A stretch of 64,000 nt of DNA from DATJZH01 sp052146815 (GCA_052146815.1 JBKQMG010000197.1:62001-126000); one strand, 5' to 3'. Numbered from the stretch's first letter, positions 16,767 to 26,066 are shown. The notes: a model not told the origin generated them from the sequence alone. Made by a program: numbers and translations.

Positions 16767-17419
16767 CGGGCGGCGCGCTGCGGGAGCCGCGCCAGGATCG
16801 CAGCCGGGCGACCAGGAGGCGGCTGCTCGAGTCGGCCGTCAGCTGCCTGTCCGAGCTCGGCTGGACCGGCGCCACGGTGTCGGTAATCGCCGAGCACGCG
16901 GGCGTCTCGCGCGGAGCCACCCAGCACTACTTCCCGACCCGCGAGGACCTGTTCACCGCGGCGCTCGAGCACATGGCGCAGGAGCGCGGGGACGAGATCC
17001 GCCGCGCAGCGGCGGGACTGCCCGCGGCGGGGCCCGGCCGGACCGAAGATGTCGTCAACCTGCTGGTGCGCGCCTACACCGGACCGCTGTTTCGCGCCGC
17101 GCTGCAGGTGTGGACGGCCGCGTCGGCCAGCCCGTTCCTGCGCGAGCTCGTGCTGCCGCTCGAGGTGAAGTTCGGCCGGGAGGTGCACCGCATGGCGATC
17201 GAGCTGCTCGGGGCCGACCCGGCGATGCCGGGGGTGCAGGAGGCCGTCCAGGCCACGCTTGACATGGCCCGCGGCCTCGGGCTCGCCGACACGCTCGTGG
17301 ACGATTCGCGGCGCCGCGCGCGGATCATCGCGCAGTGGGCCGTCATGCTCGACGCGGTCATCGCTGGTGCACCGGCCGAGCAGCCGGCGGCCGTCAGCCC
17401 GCGCGCCGCCCGCCAGTAG
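16763..17419 (+). CDS. TetR/AcrR-family regulator
   Basis: 218 residues. The N-terminal DNA-binding domain is typical: RRRLLESAVSCLSELGWTGATVSVIAEHAGVSRGATQHYFPTREDLF (given in part), residues about 15-60. The C-terminal ligand domain is helical and unspecific. Translationally coupled to the enoyl-CoA hydratase, so it likely senses an acyl-CoA or acid intermediate and controls this operon (inference). Confidence 0.9.
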   Translation: MTGGALREPRQDRSRATRRRLLESAVSCLSELGWTGATVSVIAEHAGVSRGATQHYFPTREDLFTAALEHMAQERGDEIRRAAAGLPAAGPGRTEDVVNLLVRAYTGPLFRAALQVWTAASASPFLRELVLPLEVKFGREVHRMAIELLGADPAMPGVQEAVQATLDMARGLGLADTLVDDSRRRARIIAQWAVMLDAVIAGAPAEQPAAVSPRAARQ

Positions 17420-17483
17420 CCCGGCTGGAAGTCAGGCCCGCGGACACCAGCCCCGGAGCTGGCCTGATCCGTAGGATGGCGGC

Positions 17484-17831
17484 ATGACTGAATCCTCTCC
17501 CGCGGCCTTTCCCGTCACCACGGCGTTTGAGCTGCCGGGAATGGTCGTCGAGCAAGACCTAGGGGTCGCGTTCGGGCTAGTGGTCCGCAGCATGGGGTTC
17601 GCGAAGTCGTTCGGCGCGGGATTCTCGGCTCTGCGGCAGGGTGAAGTGACCCAGTACACCGAGCTGCTCGAGGACAGCCGCCGGCACGCCATCGACCGGA
17701 TGATCGAGAACGCGCAGCTGCTCGGCGCCAACGCCGTCGTGGCCATGCGCTTCGATTCCTCCGAGATGGGCCAGCAGCTCACGGAGATCGTCGCCTACGG
17801 CACGGCGGTCGTCGCCCGTCCGAGCACCTAG
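17484..17831 (+). CDS. YbjQ/UPF0145-family protein
   Basis: 115 residues matching the small YbjQ fold: GMVVEQDLGVAFGLVVRS, then LLEDSRRHAIDRMIENAQLLGANAVVAMRFDSSE. The family forms pentamers and is of unknown function, sometimes called heavy-metal-binding-like. A TAGGAT hexamer lies 7 bp before the ATG, so the gene may be leaderless. The following DUF1707 gene starts 3 bp after its stop. Confidence 0.85.
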   Translation: MTESSPAAFPVTTAFELPGMVVEQDLGVAFGLVVRSMGFAKSFGAGFSALRQGEVTQYTELLEDSRRHAIDRMIENAQLLGANAVVAMRFDSSEMGQQLTEIVAYGTAVVARPST

Positions 17832-17834
17832 CCC

Positions 17835-18212
17835 GTGGCGCCGCCCGCACCGCAGCCGCCGCGGTCACCGGCTGGTGACGCCGACCGGGAGCGCATCATC
17901 GGCCTGCTGCGCGAGCACTACGCCCAGGGCCGGCTGGATGAGGCGGAGCTGGACCGGCGCGTGGGCATCGTGCTGGCCGCCGAGTTCGCCGACGAGGCCG
18001 CCGCCGCGATCGCCGATCTGCCTGCCCTCGTCCCCGCAGGCACCCCGCGGCGGCGGCTGCGGCGCCGCGGGCACTCGCAGGCGGCGAAGCCCGGGCCCGG
18101 CTGGGTTCCGACCCCCGAGCGCTTCCGGGACCCGACCACCAGGGTGGTCATGCGCGTCTGGATAGACCCCGGCGACCAGAGCCGCCACTACGTCCCCGAG
18201 CCGGACCACTAG
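17835..18212 (+). CDS. DUF1707-domain protein
   Basis: 125 residues from a GTG. Residues 15-65 contain the actinobacterial DUF1707 (SHOCT-like) pattern: a D-E-R start, LREHYAQGRLDEAELDRRV, and LPAL. The rest is an Arg-rich linker and a short tail without a membrane segment. Function unknown. Co-transcribed with the YbjQ-like gene. Confidence 0.75.
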   Translation: MAPPAPQPPRSPAGDADRERIIGLLREHYAQGRLDEAELDRRVGIVLAAEFADEAAAAIADLPALVPAGTPRRRLRRRGHSQAAKPGPGWVPTPERFRDPTTRVVMRVWIDPGDQSRHYVPEPDH

Positions 18213-18316
18213 TCCGGTCTGTAAGGCCGCGCGGGCCTGATCGCTAGTCTCTGAGTATGGGGAAGGTCTTGCCGCACTTTCCCCGCGGGTTCGGCCCCTG
18301 CCTGCCGGGTCGGCCG

Positions 18317-20053
18317 CTAGAACAGCCGCCCGGCTCGCCTGGCCCGCGCAGTAGGTATCGCGGGTCCCGGCCGGATCAGTGTCAGGCGGACATGGCCGGT
18401 CGCGGTTAGCTTGACTAGCGCGGATGCGGAGGCAAAGTGCTTGCTGTCGCCGTTGTACTGCGCCGCCCAGGGTGCGCTGACGTAGACCTTGAACTGTCCG
18501 CTGAACCTCCCGGCTGAATTCGTCCGGGGCAGGTGCGGATAGTAATACCACCGCTTCTTGTAGCGGAAGATGATCATGACTGGCTGATGGGCGAGCGGCC
18601 GCCAGGAGCTGCCGTAGTACCACACCCGCCCCGAGGCCGTCACCTTCTGATTCACGCGCGCCGTGCGCGGCGAGACGCGGAACGAGGTGATCTTGGTGAG
18701 GTATTTCCAGCGCAGCAGCGAGTCGCTGGCGGACGGCTCGAATGCGGAAGTGCCGCCGAATTCAGCGCGATAATACGCGCGGGCCAGCCGGGCGCTCGAG
18801 GTAGCGGTGAAAGCGATATTCCGGGCCGATCCGTTGCAGCCGGAAGCCTGAGTGCTCCGGGTACTGCGCAGCGAGCTCCAGGGTCCGCTGGCGCTGCGCG
18901 AATACTGGATCTCGATGTTCGGATGGGCAGGCAGAACGGCCCCGGGGTCGTCCTGAACACCGAGGCAGCCAGAAACCGACAGCACCGCGTACGGATTGAG
19001 GCTGACGGTGAACGCCGAGATCGCCGTGGGCTGGACCACGTGCAGGGGCAGGCTGACCGTCGCGGGCATCAGGTACACGCCCCCGCCCGCCGTGACGATC
19101 CACGTGGCGCTCGGCGACTTCGGCAGCTGCACGCTGAACTGCCCCTGCGGTCCCGTGACCGTCTGCGCCGCCGGGTTCGAGCTGATCGAGTTCTGGTAGA
19201 TCGCGACAGTCTGATCGGCGAGCGGGACCGGCTGGGTGGCCCCGAGCGGCGTGTAGGCGACGGTGCCCTTCACAGACACTAGCTGGCCGTACCTGACGGT
19301 CGAAGCGCTCAGCTTCGCGCTCACCTGAACCGGATCCATATGCGCCCTAATGACGACAGGACCCGATGTGCCCTGGGCCAGGGTGGCAGTGGCCGGGACT
19401 TCGGCGACATATGGCCCTGGGGGCGCCTGATGGAGGGTGTACGAATACGTGCCGTCGCTGTCAGTCATTACCGGGTAGGAATGGCCGGTCGTCTCGTTGA
19501 TCAGCTCGATGGCGTACGCGGCGGGAGGCAACTGGCTGCCCCCTGGCGCCGTCACCACAACGCTCCCGCTGAACGTCACGTCCGCTGCGGCGTAGTCAAC
19601 GGTCGTCGGAGAGGCCGACAGAGTGATCGCGGGCTGGTTAACGAAATTCAGCGTCCCAGCGTCCGGATTGCTCCCGGCGCCGTGGCCGGAGTCGGTCGCG
19701 GTGACGCTGATGGTGTAGGAGCCGAGCGGCAGCTGTCCCGGCGGCTGGCCTTCGGCGATCGGGGCCTGCACCGTCCAGGTGCCGTTTGCCTGGCCGGGAG
19801 GATAGGCAAAGTCGGTAACAGTCAGCGCCGACAGGCTGCTGCCTTCGGGGATGAGCTGCACGGTGATGCTGGTAATCGGCGTGCTAGCGGTGGCGTTGAC
19901 CGAGAGCAGGCCAGGATCGTCAGACGGGCTGCCGGCCGAGATAATCGTGATCGTGTCCGCGACGGTGCCGGCGCTCGCTGCGGCCGGGACAGACAGCAAC
20001 AGCGCGGCGGCGAGGCTGAGCAGCACGCTGACTGCGAGCCGGAGACGGGGCAC
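18317..20053 (-). CDS. Secreted multi-domain Ig-like protein
   Basis: 578 residues with a good Sec signal peptide (MPRLRLAVSVLLSLAAALLL, cleavage after an ASA-type site near 28). The mature part is beta-rich and lacks enzyme motifs. At least three Ig/filamin-like stretches can be seen, for example ITLSASPTTVDYAAADVTFSG and VSAKLSASTVRYGQLVSVKGTV, the latter typical of surface adhesion or bacterial-Ig repeats. The C-terminal 170 residues are Tyr/Trp/Arg-rich. Probably an extracellular structural or binding protein; the exact role is unknown. Confidence 0.7.
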   Translation of the reverse strand: MPRLRLAVSVLLSLAAALLLSVPAAASAGTVADTITIISAGSPSDDPGLLSVNATASTPITSITVQLIPEGSSLSALTVTDFAYPPGQANGTWTVQAPIAEGQPPGQLPLGSYTISVTATDSGHGAGSNPDAGTLNFVNQPAITLSASPTTVDYAAADVTFSGSVVVTAPGGSQLPPAAYAIELINETTGHSYPVMTDSDGTYSYTLHQAPPGPYVAEVPATATLAQGTSGPVVIRAHMDPVQVSAKLSASTVRYGQLVSVKGTVAYTPLGATQPVPLADQTVAIYQNSISSNPAAQTVTGPQGQFSVQLPKSPSATWIVTAGGGVYLMPATVSLPLHVVQPTAISAFTVSLNPYAVLSVSGCLGVQDDPGAVLPAHPNIEIQYSRSASGPWSSLRSTRSTQASGCNGSARNIAFTATSSARLARAYYRAEFGGTSAFEPSASDSLLRWKYLTKITSFRVSPRTARVNQKVTASGRVWYYGSSWRPLAHQPVMIIFRYKKRWYYYPHLPRTNSAGRFSGQFKVYVSAPWAAQYNGDSKHFASASALVKLTATGHVRLTLIRPGPAIPTARARRAGRLF

Positions 20054-20462
20054 GGAAACTCCATCGGGGATGCCGGGGCCGAATTGCGTCAGATGCAGCG
20101 TAAGCCTAGTTTTTAATGGCTAACGGAAACAGACCTCGTCTGGCCACAGAAGCACAGCAAGTCTGTCAGTGATGATGATGACACGCAGCGCGATAAATTG
20201 CCTGAGTTATCGCGGAGATGGCGTTCGCGGACCAGCATCCGGCGGGTAGTTTCCATGATCCGGTAAAAGTAGAGGTCTCAGAAGCCACCACCTTTACCGG
20301 ATGCTGATGCGCCAGCCCGCTGGGCGCGAAGGTATGCGGGGTCGCGAGGGCGCGAGCCCGCGAGAGCGCCGGCCCAGGGGGCGCGAAGGTACGCGCGAGG
20401 GCGCGAGGCCACAGCCCGCGAGGGCCGCCGCTCGGGGCCTCGGGCGGGCCGGCGGATGCGGG
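20054..20462. other. Intergenic with inverted and direct repeats
   Basis: 410 bp upstream of the secreted-protein gene and downstream of the glucosidase remnant. It holds the AT-richer promoter region of the secreted gene (20090-20160), the inverted repeat listed separately, and two imperfect copies of a block beginning GGGCGCGAAGGTA (about 20321-20366 and 20378-20424). No coding sequence is supported. Confidence 0.6.
20258..20302 (-). terminator. Inverted repeat, possible terminator after the glucosidase remnant
   Basis: Perfect 10-bp arms ATCCGGTAAA (20258-20267) and TTTACCGGAT (20293-20302) with a 25-bp loop. A second dyad, CAGCATCCGG near 20234 and CCGGATGCTG at 20297-20306, competes for the right arm, so two alternative hairpins are possible. 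There is no U-run. It could instead be an operator for the secreted-protein gene. Confidence 0.45.
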
Positions 20463-22170
20463 CTACGGGCGCGTGCCCTCGAAGATCTTCATGATCACGT
20501 CGCCGCTTGTGCGCACGTCGCCGTGGCGGCGGCGGATCACGTCGGCGATCAGGCCGGTCCAGCCGGTCTGATGGGAGGCGCCTTGCCCCGCGCCGTTGTC
20601 GCCGTGGAAGTACTCGCTGAAGACGATGTTGTCCCGTCAGGCGGGATCGTTCTGCAGCCGCTCGGTGCCGCCGAAGAGGGCCGCCGGCCGTCGGCGCCGC
20701 GGGTGAACAGGGTGATGAGCCGGTCCTGCAGGTCGGCGGCGACCTTGTCGAGGGTGAGCTCGTTACCGGACCTGCTCGGATACTCGATCGTGAGGTCGTC
20801 GCCGAAGAACCGGTAATAGCGCTCCAGGATGCTGACCATGAGGTAGTTAGCCGGAAACCAGACCGGCCCGCGCCAGTTGGAGTTCCCGCCGAACAGAGGC
20901 GCCGTCGACTCGGCCCGCGCGTAGCTGATGCTGGCCTGGATGCCCTCGGCGTCGAGCGCATAGGGATGATCGCGGTGGTAGGCCGACAAGGCCCGCAGGC
21001 CGTGCGGGGACAAGAAGGCGTTCTCGTCGAGCAGCCTGCTAAGCAGGCGCCGCAGCCGGTCCAGGCTCACCAGGCTGAGCAGCAGCCGCTGGTCACCTGG
21101 CTCGCCGCGCAGCAGCCCGGTGGCGGCCAGCTTGGCCGGATCTCTGCGGTCGCGGGCGGACAGGCAGTCGGCGAACTGCCTGCCGACGACCAGTGAGCGC
21201 TCGAGCATGCTCTGGTCGACGACGCCGGCCGCCCAGGCCTGCGCTGGCGGGTTCACGTCACCGAAGTCCCACTCATACGCCGGCAGCGCACCGTTCGGAT
21301 GCTGGAACCATTCCGGCACAGCAGGATCAGCTGGTATTTCGCGAACGCGGGGTCCACGTAGGCCAGCGCGACGGTGTGGAAGGCCAGGTCCCAGGCGGCG
21401 AACCAGGGGTACTCCCACTTGTCGGGCATCGACATGATGTCGAAGGAGTCGAAGTTGCGCCACCGTGCATTACGCCCGCTCTTGCGCTCTTGCGCTCTTG
21501 CGCTCTTGCGCTCGGGCGGCGGCTGGGCCGGGTCGCCGTCCAGCTACCGGGCCACGCCGAAGTAGTACAGCTGCTTGCTCCACAGCATCCCGGCGAACGC
21601 CTGGCGCATCACCATGGCCTCGTCGGCCGTCGCCTCGGCCGGGGTCAGACCGCCGCGCCGCTGATCACGTGGTCGCCGATGCCGTCCTTGGGGTAGGGCG
21701 TGACCGGCGCGGCGCCGAACAGCCGGGCCTCGTTGGTCTCGTTCTCGCAGAACAGCAGCCGGGGAGCCGTCCCGTCCGGTCCCGGGCCGCCGATCAGCTC
21801 CAGCTGGCCCAGGAACGGGTGCTCGATCCCCACCGCTGAGTCGCCCGCCGCCCACATGGCCGGCTTCGGCTCGCCGGTGTCCCACGACCAGGTGTTGCGC
21901 AGCCACGCGGTCGGCAGCACATGCAGCGTCTCGGTCTCGGGCCCGGCGTTGGTGACCTGGACGGACATCAGCAGGTCGTCGGCGCTGGCCTTGGCATAAT
22001 GCACCTCAGTGATCCAGTACCGGTCCCCGTCGAACGCGCCGGTGTCGAGCAGCTCGTATTCGGCCTCCATCCGGCTGCGCGACCCGGTTACGGCTACCAG
22101 GTCCTCATACGGAGACTCGGCCTGCCGCAGGCCGTCCTCCAGCCGTCCGAACCCGCGATCCGATCACTCT
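20463..22170 (-). pseudogene. Decayed GH63/MGH1-like glucosidase
   Basis: Pieces of a roughly 880-residue glycoside hydrolase in several minus-strand frames. In order: SPYEDLVAVTGSRSRMEAEYELLDTG (in part), NTWSWDTGEPKPAM, MVMRQAFAGMLWSKQLYYFGVAR, MPDKWEYPWFAAWDLAFHTVAL, HPNGALPAYEWDFGDVNPP, NSNWRGPVWFPANYL, and EYFHGDNGAG, ending IMKIFEGTRP. The first 110 residues and about 60 internal residues are absent. Two conserved Trp codons are now stops (TAG near 21543-21545, TGA near 20639-20641), and there are further single-base shifts. Confidence 0.82.
21477..21512 (+). repeat. 8-bp tandem repeat CTTGCGCT inside the glucosidase remnant
   Basis: Four perfect copies of CTTGCGCT at 21481-21512 preceded by a partial copy. 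The unit is not a multiple of three, so copy-number change shifts the frame. On the coding strand it reads as an ERKSARAR-like insertion between PAQPPP and RNFDSFDIMSMPDKWEYP. Confidence 0.85.
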
Positions 22171-22209
22171 CAGCAGTCACGATGCTGGATCGTACGCGGC
22201 CCGGCGGGC

Positions 22210-22236
22210 TGTCACGTTCCGGCGTTCCGGCGTGTC
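22210..22236 (+). promoter_or_regulatory. Putative ECF41-type promoter
   Basis: TGTCACG (22210-22216), a 16-bp spacer and TGTC (22233-22236) closely match the published ECF41 target TGTCACA-N16-CGTC. It lies 40 bp upstream of the CMD-domain gene that is co-transcribed with an ECF41-like sigma factor. This fits the autoregulated arrangement known for that group. Confidence 0.65.
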
Positions 22237-22276
22237 CTTACCAATGCAGGCTGTCATTTCGTGGAAGGACACAGTC

Positions 22277-22837
22277 ATGGCTCGCATCTCACTGGATCCG
22301 CCCCGCACGCTCGCCTTCCGGTTCGGGAGCTGGCTCGCCCGACGCCGGTACGGCACGCAGCTCGACCCCCTCGCGGCGATGGCCCATCACCCGCCCGTCG
22401 CGCGCTCGCTGGCGCTCTTCGAGCTGCAGATCGGCCGGTGGCGCACGCTCGACCGCGGCCTGAAGGATGTGGCGGTCTTCGCCGCTGCCGCCGCCATCGG
22501 CTGCTCCTGGTGCATGGACTTCGGCTACTGGGAGTCCACGATGAATCATGGGGTGCCGGCGGCGAAAATCCAGGCGATCACCGAATGGCGCGACAGCGAG
22601 GTGTTCACCGACCTTGAGCGGCTGGTGATGTTGTACGCCGAGGCGATGACCGTGACGCCGCCGGCCGTGACCGACGATCTTGTGGCCGAGCTCGCCGGGC
22701 ACCTGAGCACAGCCGAGATGGTCGAGCTCACGGCCATCATCGCGGTGGAGAATCAGCGGTCGAGGTTCAATTCCGCGCTGGGACTGACCGCGCAGGGCTT
22801 CGGCGCCCGGTGTGAGCTGCAGAACGCCGGGCGATAA
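22277..22837 (+). CDS. Carboxymuconolactone decarboxylase-family protein
   Basis: 186 residues from the ATG at 22277, preceded by AAGGACA. AhpD/CMD-like all-helical protein with a CSWC motif (GCSWCMDFGYW) of the thioredoxin-like C-x-x-C type and a downstream VELTAIIAVENQRSRFNSALGL-type helix. Such proteins act as peroxidase partners or decarboxylases. The gene overlaps the next sigma-factor gene (TAATG). CMD proteins are classic ECF41 partners and supposed targets. Confidence 0.85.
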   Translation: MARISLDPPRTLAFRFGSWLARRRYGTQLDPLAAMAHHPPVARSLALFELQIGRWRTLDRGLKDVAVFAAAAAIGCSWCMDFGYWESTMNHGVPAAKIQAITEWRDSEVFTDLERLVMLYAEAMTVTPPAVTDDLVAELAGHLSTAEMVELTAIIAVENQRSRFNSALGLTAQGFGARCELQNAGR

Positions 22838-23742
22838 TGCCGGGCGCGGGAGAAGCCGAGGTGTTCCAGGAGCACCGTGAGCTGTTGTTCGCCGTCGCCT
22901 ACCGGATGCTCGGCACGGTCGCGGACGCCGAAGACGCTGTCCAGGATGCCTGGCTGCGCTGGTCGGCGGCCAGCCGCGATGATGTCGCCGAGCCCGGGGC
23001 CTACCTGATCAGGATCGTGACGAACACCGCGCTGAACAGGCTGCGCGCGGCCAGGGCCCGCCGGGAGGCATACGTCGGGCCGTGGCTGCCGGAGCCGCTG
23101 CTGACCGAGCCGGCTACTGGCCTCGCCGAGCGAGCCGAGCTCGAGGAATCGGTCTCGGTGGCGATGCTGGTCGTACTGGAGTCGCTGACCCCCGAAGAAC
23201 GTGCGGTCTTTGTCCTGCGCGAGGTATTCGGCTTCCCGCACGCCGAGATCGGCGCCGCGCTCGGCCGCCCAGACGCCGCCGTGCGCCAGCTTGCGCACCG
23301 CGCCCGCGAGCATGTCCAGGCGCGCAGGCCGCGCTTCGAGGTGGATCCGGGCCGGTGCCGGGAAGTGACCTCCCGATTCCTCGCCGCCGCGGTCGGCGGT
23401 GACCTGGCCGGGCTGATGGCCGTGCTCGCCCCGGAGGTAATTCTCACCTCCGACGGCGGCGGGAAGGTGCAGGCAGCACTGCGGCCCATCACCGGCGCGG
23501 GCAAGGTGGCCCGGTTTATCGCCGCGATCTCGGACCGGCCCTACCAGGGCTATGATCCGTCGCAGCTTACGCTCGAGGCCGCCGAGATCAACGGCGGGCC
23601 GGGTGTCCTCGTGCTGGCCGGCGGCCGCGCGATCGCGGCGGTCACCTTCGTCGTTGCCGCAGATCAGATCGCTGCCGTGCACATCATCGGCAACCCTGAC
23701 AAGCTCGATCCGGTCTCCGCCGGCCGGATACTGGCGATGTGA
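22837..23742 (+). CDS. sigJ: ECF41/SigJ-type sigma factor with SnoaL-like tail
   Basis: 301 residues. Sigma region 2 is at about 10-75 (LLFAVAYRMLGTVADAEDAVQDAWLRW) and region 4 at about 105-165 (LTPEERAVFVLREVFGFPHAEIGAAL). A C-terminal SnoaL-like domain of about 125 residues ends in the NPDKL motif (IGNPDKLD), a known ECF41 hallmark. In that family the tail controls core-polymerase binding and replaces an anti-sigma factor. It overlaps the CMD gene and has the matching promoter motif upstream, so positive autoregulation is likely. Confidence 0.9.
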   Translation: MPGAGEAEVFQEHRELLFAVAYRMLGTVADAEDAVQDAWLRWSAASRDDVAEPGAYLIRIVTNTALNRLRAARARREAYVGPWLPEPLLTEPATGLAERAELEESVSVAMLVVLESLTPEERAVFVLREVFGFPHAEIGAALGRPDAAVRQLAHRAREHVQARRPRFEVDPGRCREVTSRFLAAAVGGDLAGLMAVLAPEVILTSDGGGKVQAALRPITGAGKVARFIAAISDRPYQGYDPSQLTLEAAEINGGPGVLVLAGGRAIAAVTFVVAADQIAAVHIIGNPDKLDPVSAGRILAM

Positions 23743-23794
23743 GCGCCGCAGCGCGAGCGGCGGGCCGGAAAGCCGGAAGGCCGGAAGGAAGGCG

Positions 23795-24604
23795 ATGACC
23801 GAGGAGATTACAAGCGCGGCGAACCCGCTGATCAAGCGGATGCGGCTGCTGGCCGACCGAAAGCACCGCAGGCGAGAGGGCGCTTTCGTAGTGCAGGGCA
23901 TTCAGCCCGTCTGGCAGGCGGTCGAAGCCGGCGCGCCGATCGAGGCTCTCATCGTCGCCCCCGACCTGCTGACCGTCCCGGCGGCCGGGGAAATGGTCGC
24001 GACCGCGCAGAGCTCCGGCACCAGGGTCGTTCAGGTGCCCGCCGCCCTGTTCACCCGGCTCGCGGACCGGGACGGGCCGTCCGGGCTGGCCGCGATCGTC
24101 AGGACGCGGCCGAGCCCGCTGGACGGCCTGCCGGTGCTGCCCGGTTCGGTGTTCGTGGCCCTGCACGAGGTGGGCAACCCCGGCAACCTCGGCACCATCA
24201 TCCGGACCGCCAGCGCGGCGGGGGCCGGCGGCGTCGTCCTCGTCGGCCCGAGCACGGACCCCTACGATCCCGCAGCGGTCAAGGCCAGCATGGGCGCGCT
24301 GTTCAGCGTGCCGGTCACCCGGGCGGGGACCGCCGATGAGTTCTTCGCCTGGGCCCGCCGCCGGGACATCAGCGTCGCGGTCACCTCTGCGCGCGGGGCG
24401 GCGACCGTCTGGGAGAGTCCGCTGCCGCGCCCCGTCGCGCTGCTGCTGGGCAGTGAGGGGGCTGGCCTGCCCGCGGACATGCTGGCGCGCGGCGACGTGC
24501 ATGTGCGGATCCCGATGACCGGCACGGCCGAGTCGCTCAACCTGGCCGTGGCCGCCGGGATCCTGCTCTACGAGACGGTACGGCGCGACGGGCTGCCCGG
24601 CTGA
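23795..24604 (+). CDS. TrmH/SpoU-family RNA 2'-O-methyltransferase
   Basis: 269 residues from the ATG at 23795 (GGAAGGAAGG upstream). The N-terminal substrate-binding part (NPLIKRMRLLADRKHRRREGAF, in part) precedes the knotted SPOUT domain with motif 1 NPGNLGTIIRTA, motif 2 LLGSEGAGLP and motif 3 TAESLNLAVAAGILLYE. Closest in layout to 23S rRNA Gm methyltransferases such as RlmB/TsnR relatives; the exact nucleotide cannot be assigned. Its stop codon lies in the first unit of a 23-bp tandem repeat. Confidence 0.9.
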   Translation: MTEEITSAANPLIKRMRLLADRKHRRREGAFVVQGIQPVWQAVEAGAPIEALIVAPDLLTVPAAGEMVATAQSSGTRVVQVPAALFTRLADRDGPSGLAAIVRTRPSPLDGLPVLPGSVFVALHEVGNPGNLGTIIRTASAAGAGGVVLVGPSTDPYDPAAVKASMGALFSVPVTRAGTADEFFAWARRRDISVAVTSARGAATVWESPLPRPVALLLGSEGAGLPADMLARGDVHVRIPMTGTAESLNLAVAAGILLYETVRRDGLPG

Positions 24605-24700
24605 GGCAGTGCCCGTGAGCCGGCTCCGGGAGTGCCCCTGAGCCGGCTGAGGCAGTGCCCGTGAGCCGCCTACGGCAGTGCCGCTGCGCCGGCTGCGGCG
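24599..24700 (+). repeat. 23-bp tandem repeat array, about 4.4 units
   Basis: Units start at 24599, 24622, 24645 and 24668, with a partial fifth. Consensus GGCTGAGGCAGTGCCC then GTGAGCC; units 1 and 3 are identical. Each junction forms a GAGCCGGCTC-like palindrome, so the array could fold into a series of hairpins just after the methyltransferase stop. Confidence 0.85.
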
Positions 24701-24780
24701 CCCCCGCTCTGGACCGGGTCCGGGACACAGGCCAGTATCGGGGCACCGGATATTACCGGCGATTTCGGAAGGCGGGATGC

Positions 24781-26028
24781 ATGGCGGCGCTGAAGGCTGA
24801 GGTGGACCCGGCTGAAGTCGGGCTCGATCCCGCGCGGCTGGAGCGGATTGACCGGCACCTCACCCGGTATGTCGACACCGGGAAGCTGCCGGGCTGGCTG
24901 GTCACAGTCAGCCGGAAAGGACGACTGGCGCACGTCGCGGCCCGCGGGGCCAGGGATGTGGCGGCGGGCCTGCCGGTCGAGACGGACACGCTGTGGCGGA
25001 TCTACTCGATGACCAAGCCGATCTCCTCAGTGGCCGCGATGATCCTCTACGAGGAAGGCGCCTTCGAGCTGACCGATCCCGTCAGCACCTTCATCCCGTC
25101 CTTCGACGGCGTCCGCGTCTTCACCGGCGGATCGGACCTTAAGCCCCTGACGGTCCCGGCGGCCGAGCCGGTCCGGATCTGGCATCTGCTCACCCACACC
25201 TCCGGGCTCACCTACGGCTTCCACCGGGCGCATCCGGTGGACGCCCGGTACCGGGCGGCAGGGTTTGAGTGGGCGACCCCGCCCGGCATGGACCTGGCGG
25301 CCTGCTGTGATGCCTGGGCCGCCCAGCCGCTGCTCTTCCAGCCGGGCGCCGAGTGGAACTACTCCGTCTCCACGGACGTGCTCGGCCGGGTCATCGAGGT
25401 CGCCTCCGGCCAGGGACTCGACGAGTTCCTGGCCAGCCGGGTGCTCCGGCCGCTCGGCATGGCCGACACGGCCTTCAGCGTGGCCGAGGCAGACACGGGG
25501 CGGCTCGCGGCCCTGTACACGCCCGGCCCCGGCGGCCAGGCGACCCGGCTGGACTCGCTGGGCCAGGTGTCGGCGACCCGCCCGGCGTTCCTCGGCGGCG
25601 GCGGCGGGCTGATCTCGACGGCCGGCGACTATCACCGGTTCGCCGAGATGCTGCTGCACCGGCCCGGCAGTCCCGCGGGCATGCTGGACGGCGTGCGCCT
25701 GCTCAGCCCGAGGACTGTCGCGTACATGACGCGCAACCATCTGCCGGGCGGCGCAGACCTGGAGACCTTCGGCCGGCCGCTGTTCGCCGAGACGCCGTTC
25801 CGCGGCGTCGGCTTCGGCCTGGGCTTTGCCATGGTCGTGGATGCGGCCGCGGGTAAGACGCTCAGCTCGGAGGGCGAGTACTCATGGGGCGGTGCTGCCA
25901 GCACGGCGTTCTGGGTGGACCCGGCGCAGGAGCTGACTGTCGCGTTCTTTACCCAGCTGCTGCCTTCGAGCGCCTACCCGATCCGGTCCCAGCTGCGGCA
26001 GCTTGTCTACCAGGCACTGACCGACTGA
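24781..26028 (+). CDS. Serine hydrolase, class C beta-lactamase/EstB fold
   Basis: 415 residues from the ATG at 24781 with GGAAGGCGGG upstream. The penicillin-binding-like signature SMTK is at 76-79 and the second motif Y-S-V at 194-196, with HLLTHTSGLTYG and GGGGGLISTAGDYHRFAEML typical of EstB-type esterases and DD-peptidase relatives. No signal peptide is present, so a cytoplasmic esterase is more likely than a beta-lactamase. The substrate is unknown. Confidence 0.87.
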   Translation: MAALKAEVDPAEVGLDPARLERIDRHLTRYVDTGKLPGWLVTVSRKGRLAHVAARGARDVAAGLPVETDTLWRIYSMTKPISSVAAMILYEEGAFELTDPVSTFIPSFDGVRVFTGGSDLKPLTVPAAEPVRIWHLLTHTSGLTYGFHRAHPVDARYRAAGFEWATPPGMDLAACCDAWAAQPLLFQPGAEWNYSVSTDVLGRVIEVASGQGLDEFLASRVLRPLGMADTAFSVAEADTGRLAALYTPGPGGQATRLDSLGQVSATRPAFLGGGGGLISTAGDYHRFAEMLLHRPGSPAGMLDGVRLLSPRTVAYMTRNHLPGGADLETFGRPLFAETPFRGVGFGLGFAMVVDAAAGKTLSSEGEYSWGGAASTAFWVDPAQELTVAFFTQLLPSSAYPIRSQLRQLVYQALTD

Positions 26029-26066
26029 TCCGTGCCGGGCGGCCCGGCACGCAGGCCGGCTGAGCG

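Noticed and set aside
21477..21512. Short direct repeats as a CRISPR array
   Set aside because: Units are only 8 bp and perfectly adjacent, without spacers. No cas genes are in the window.
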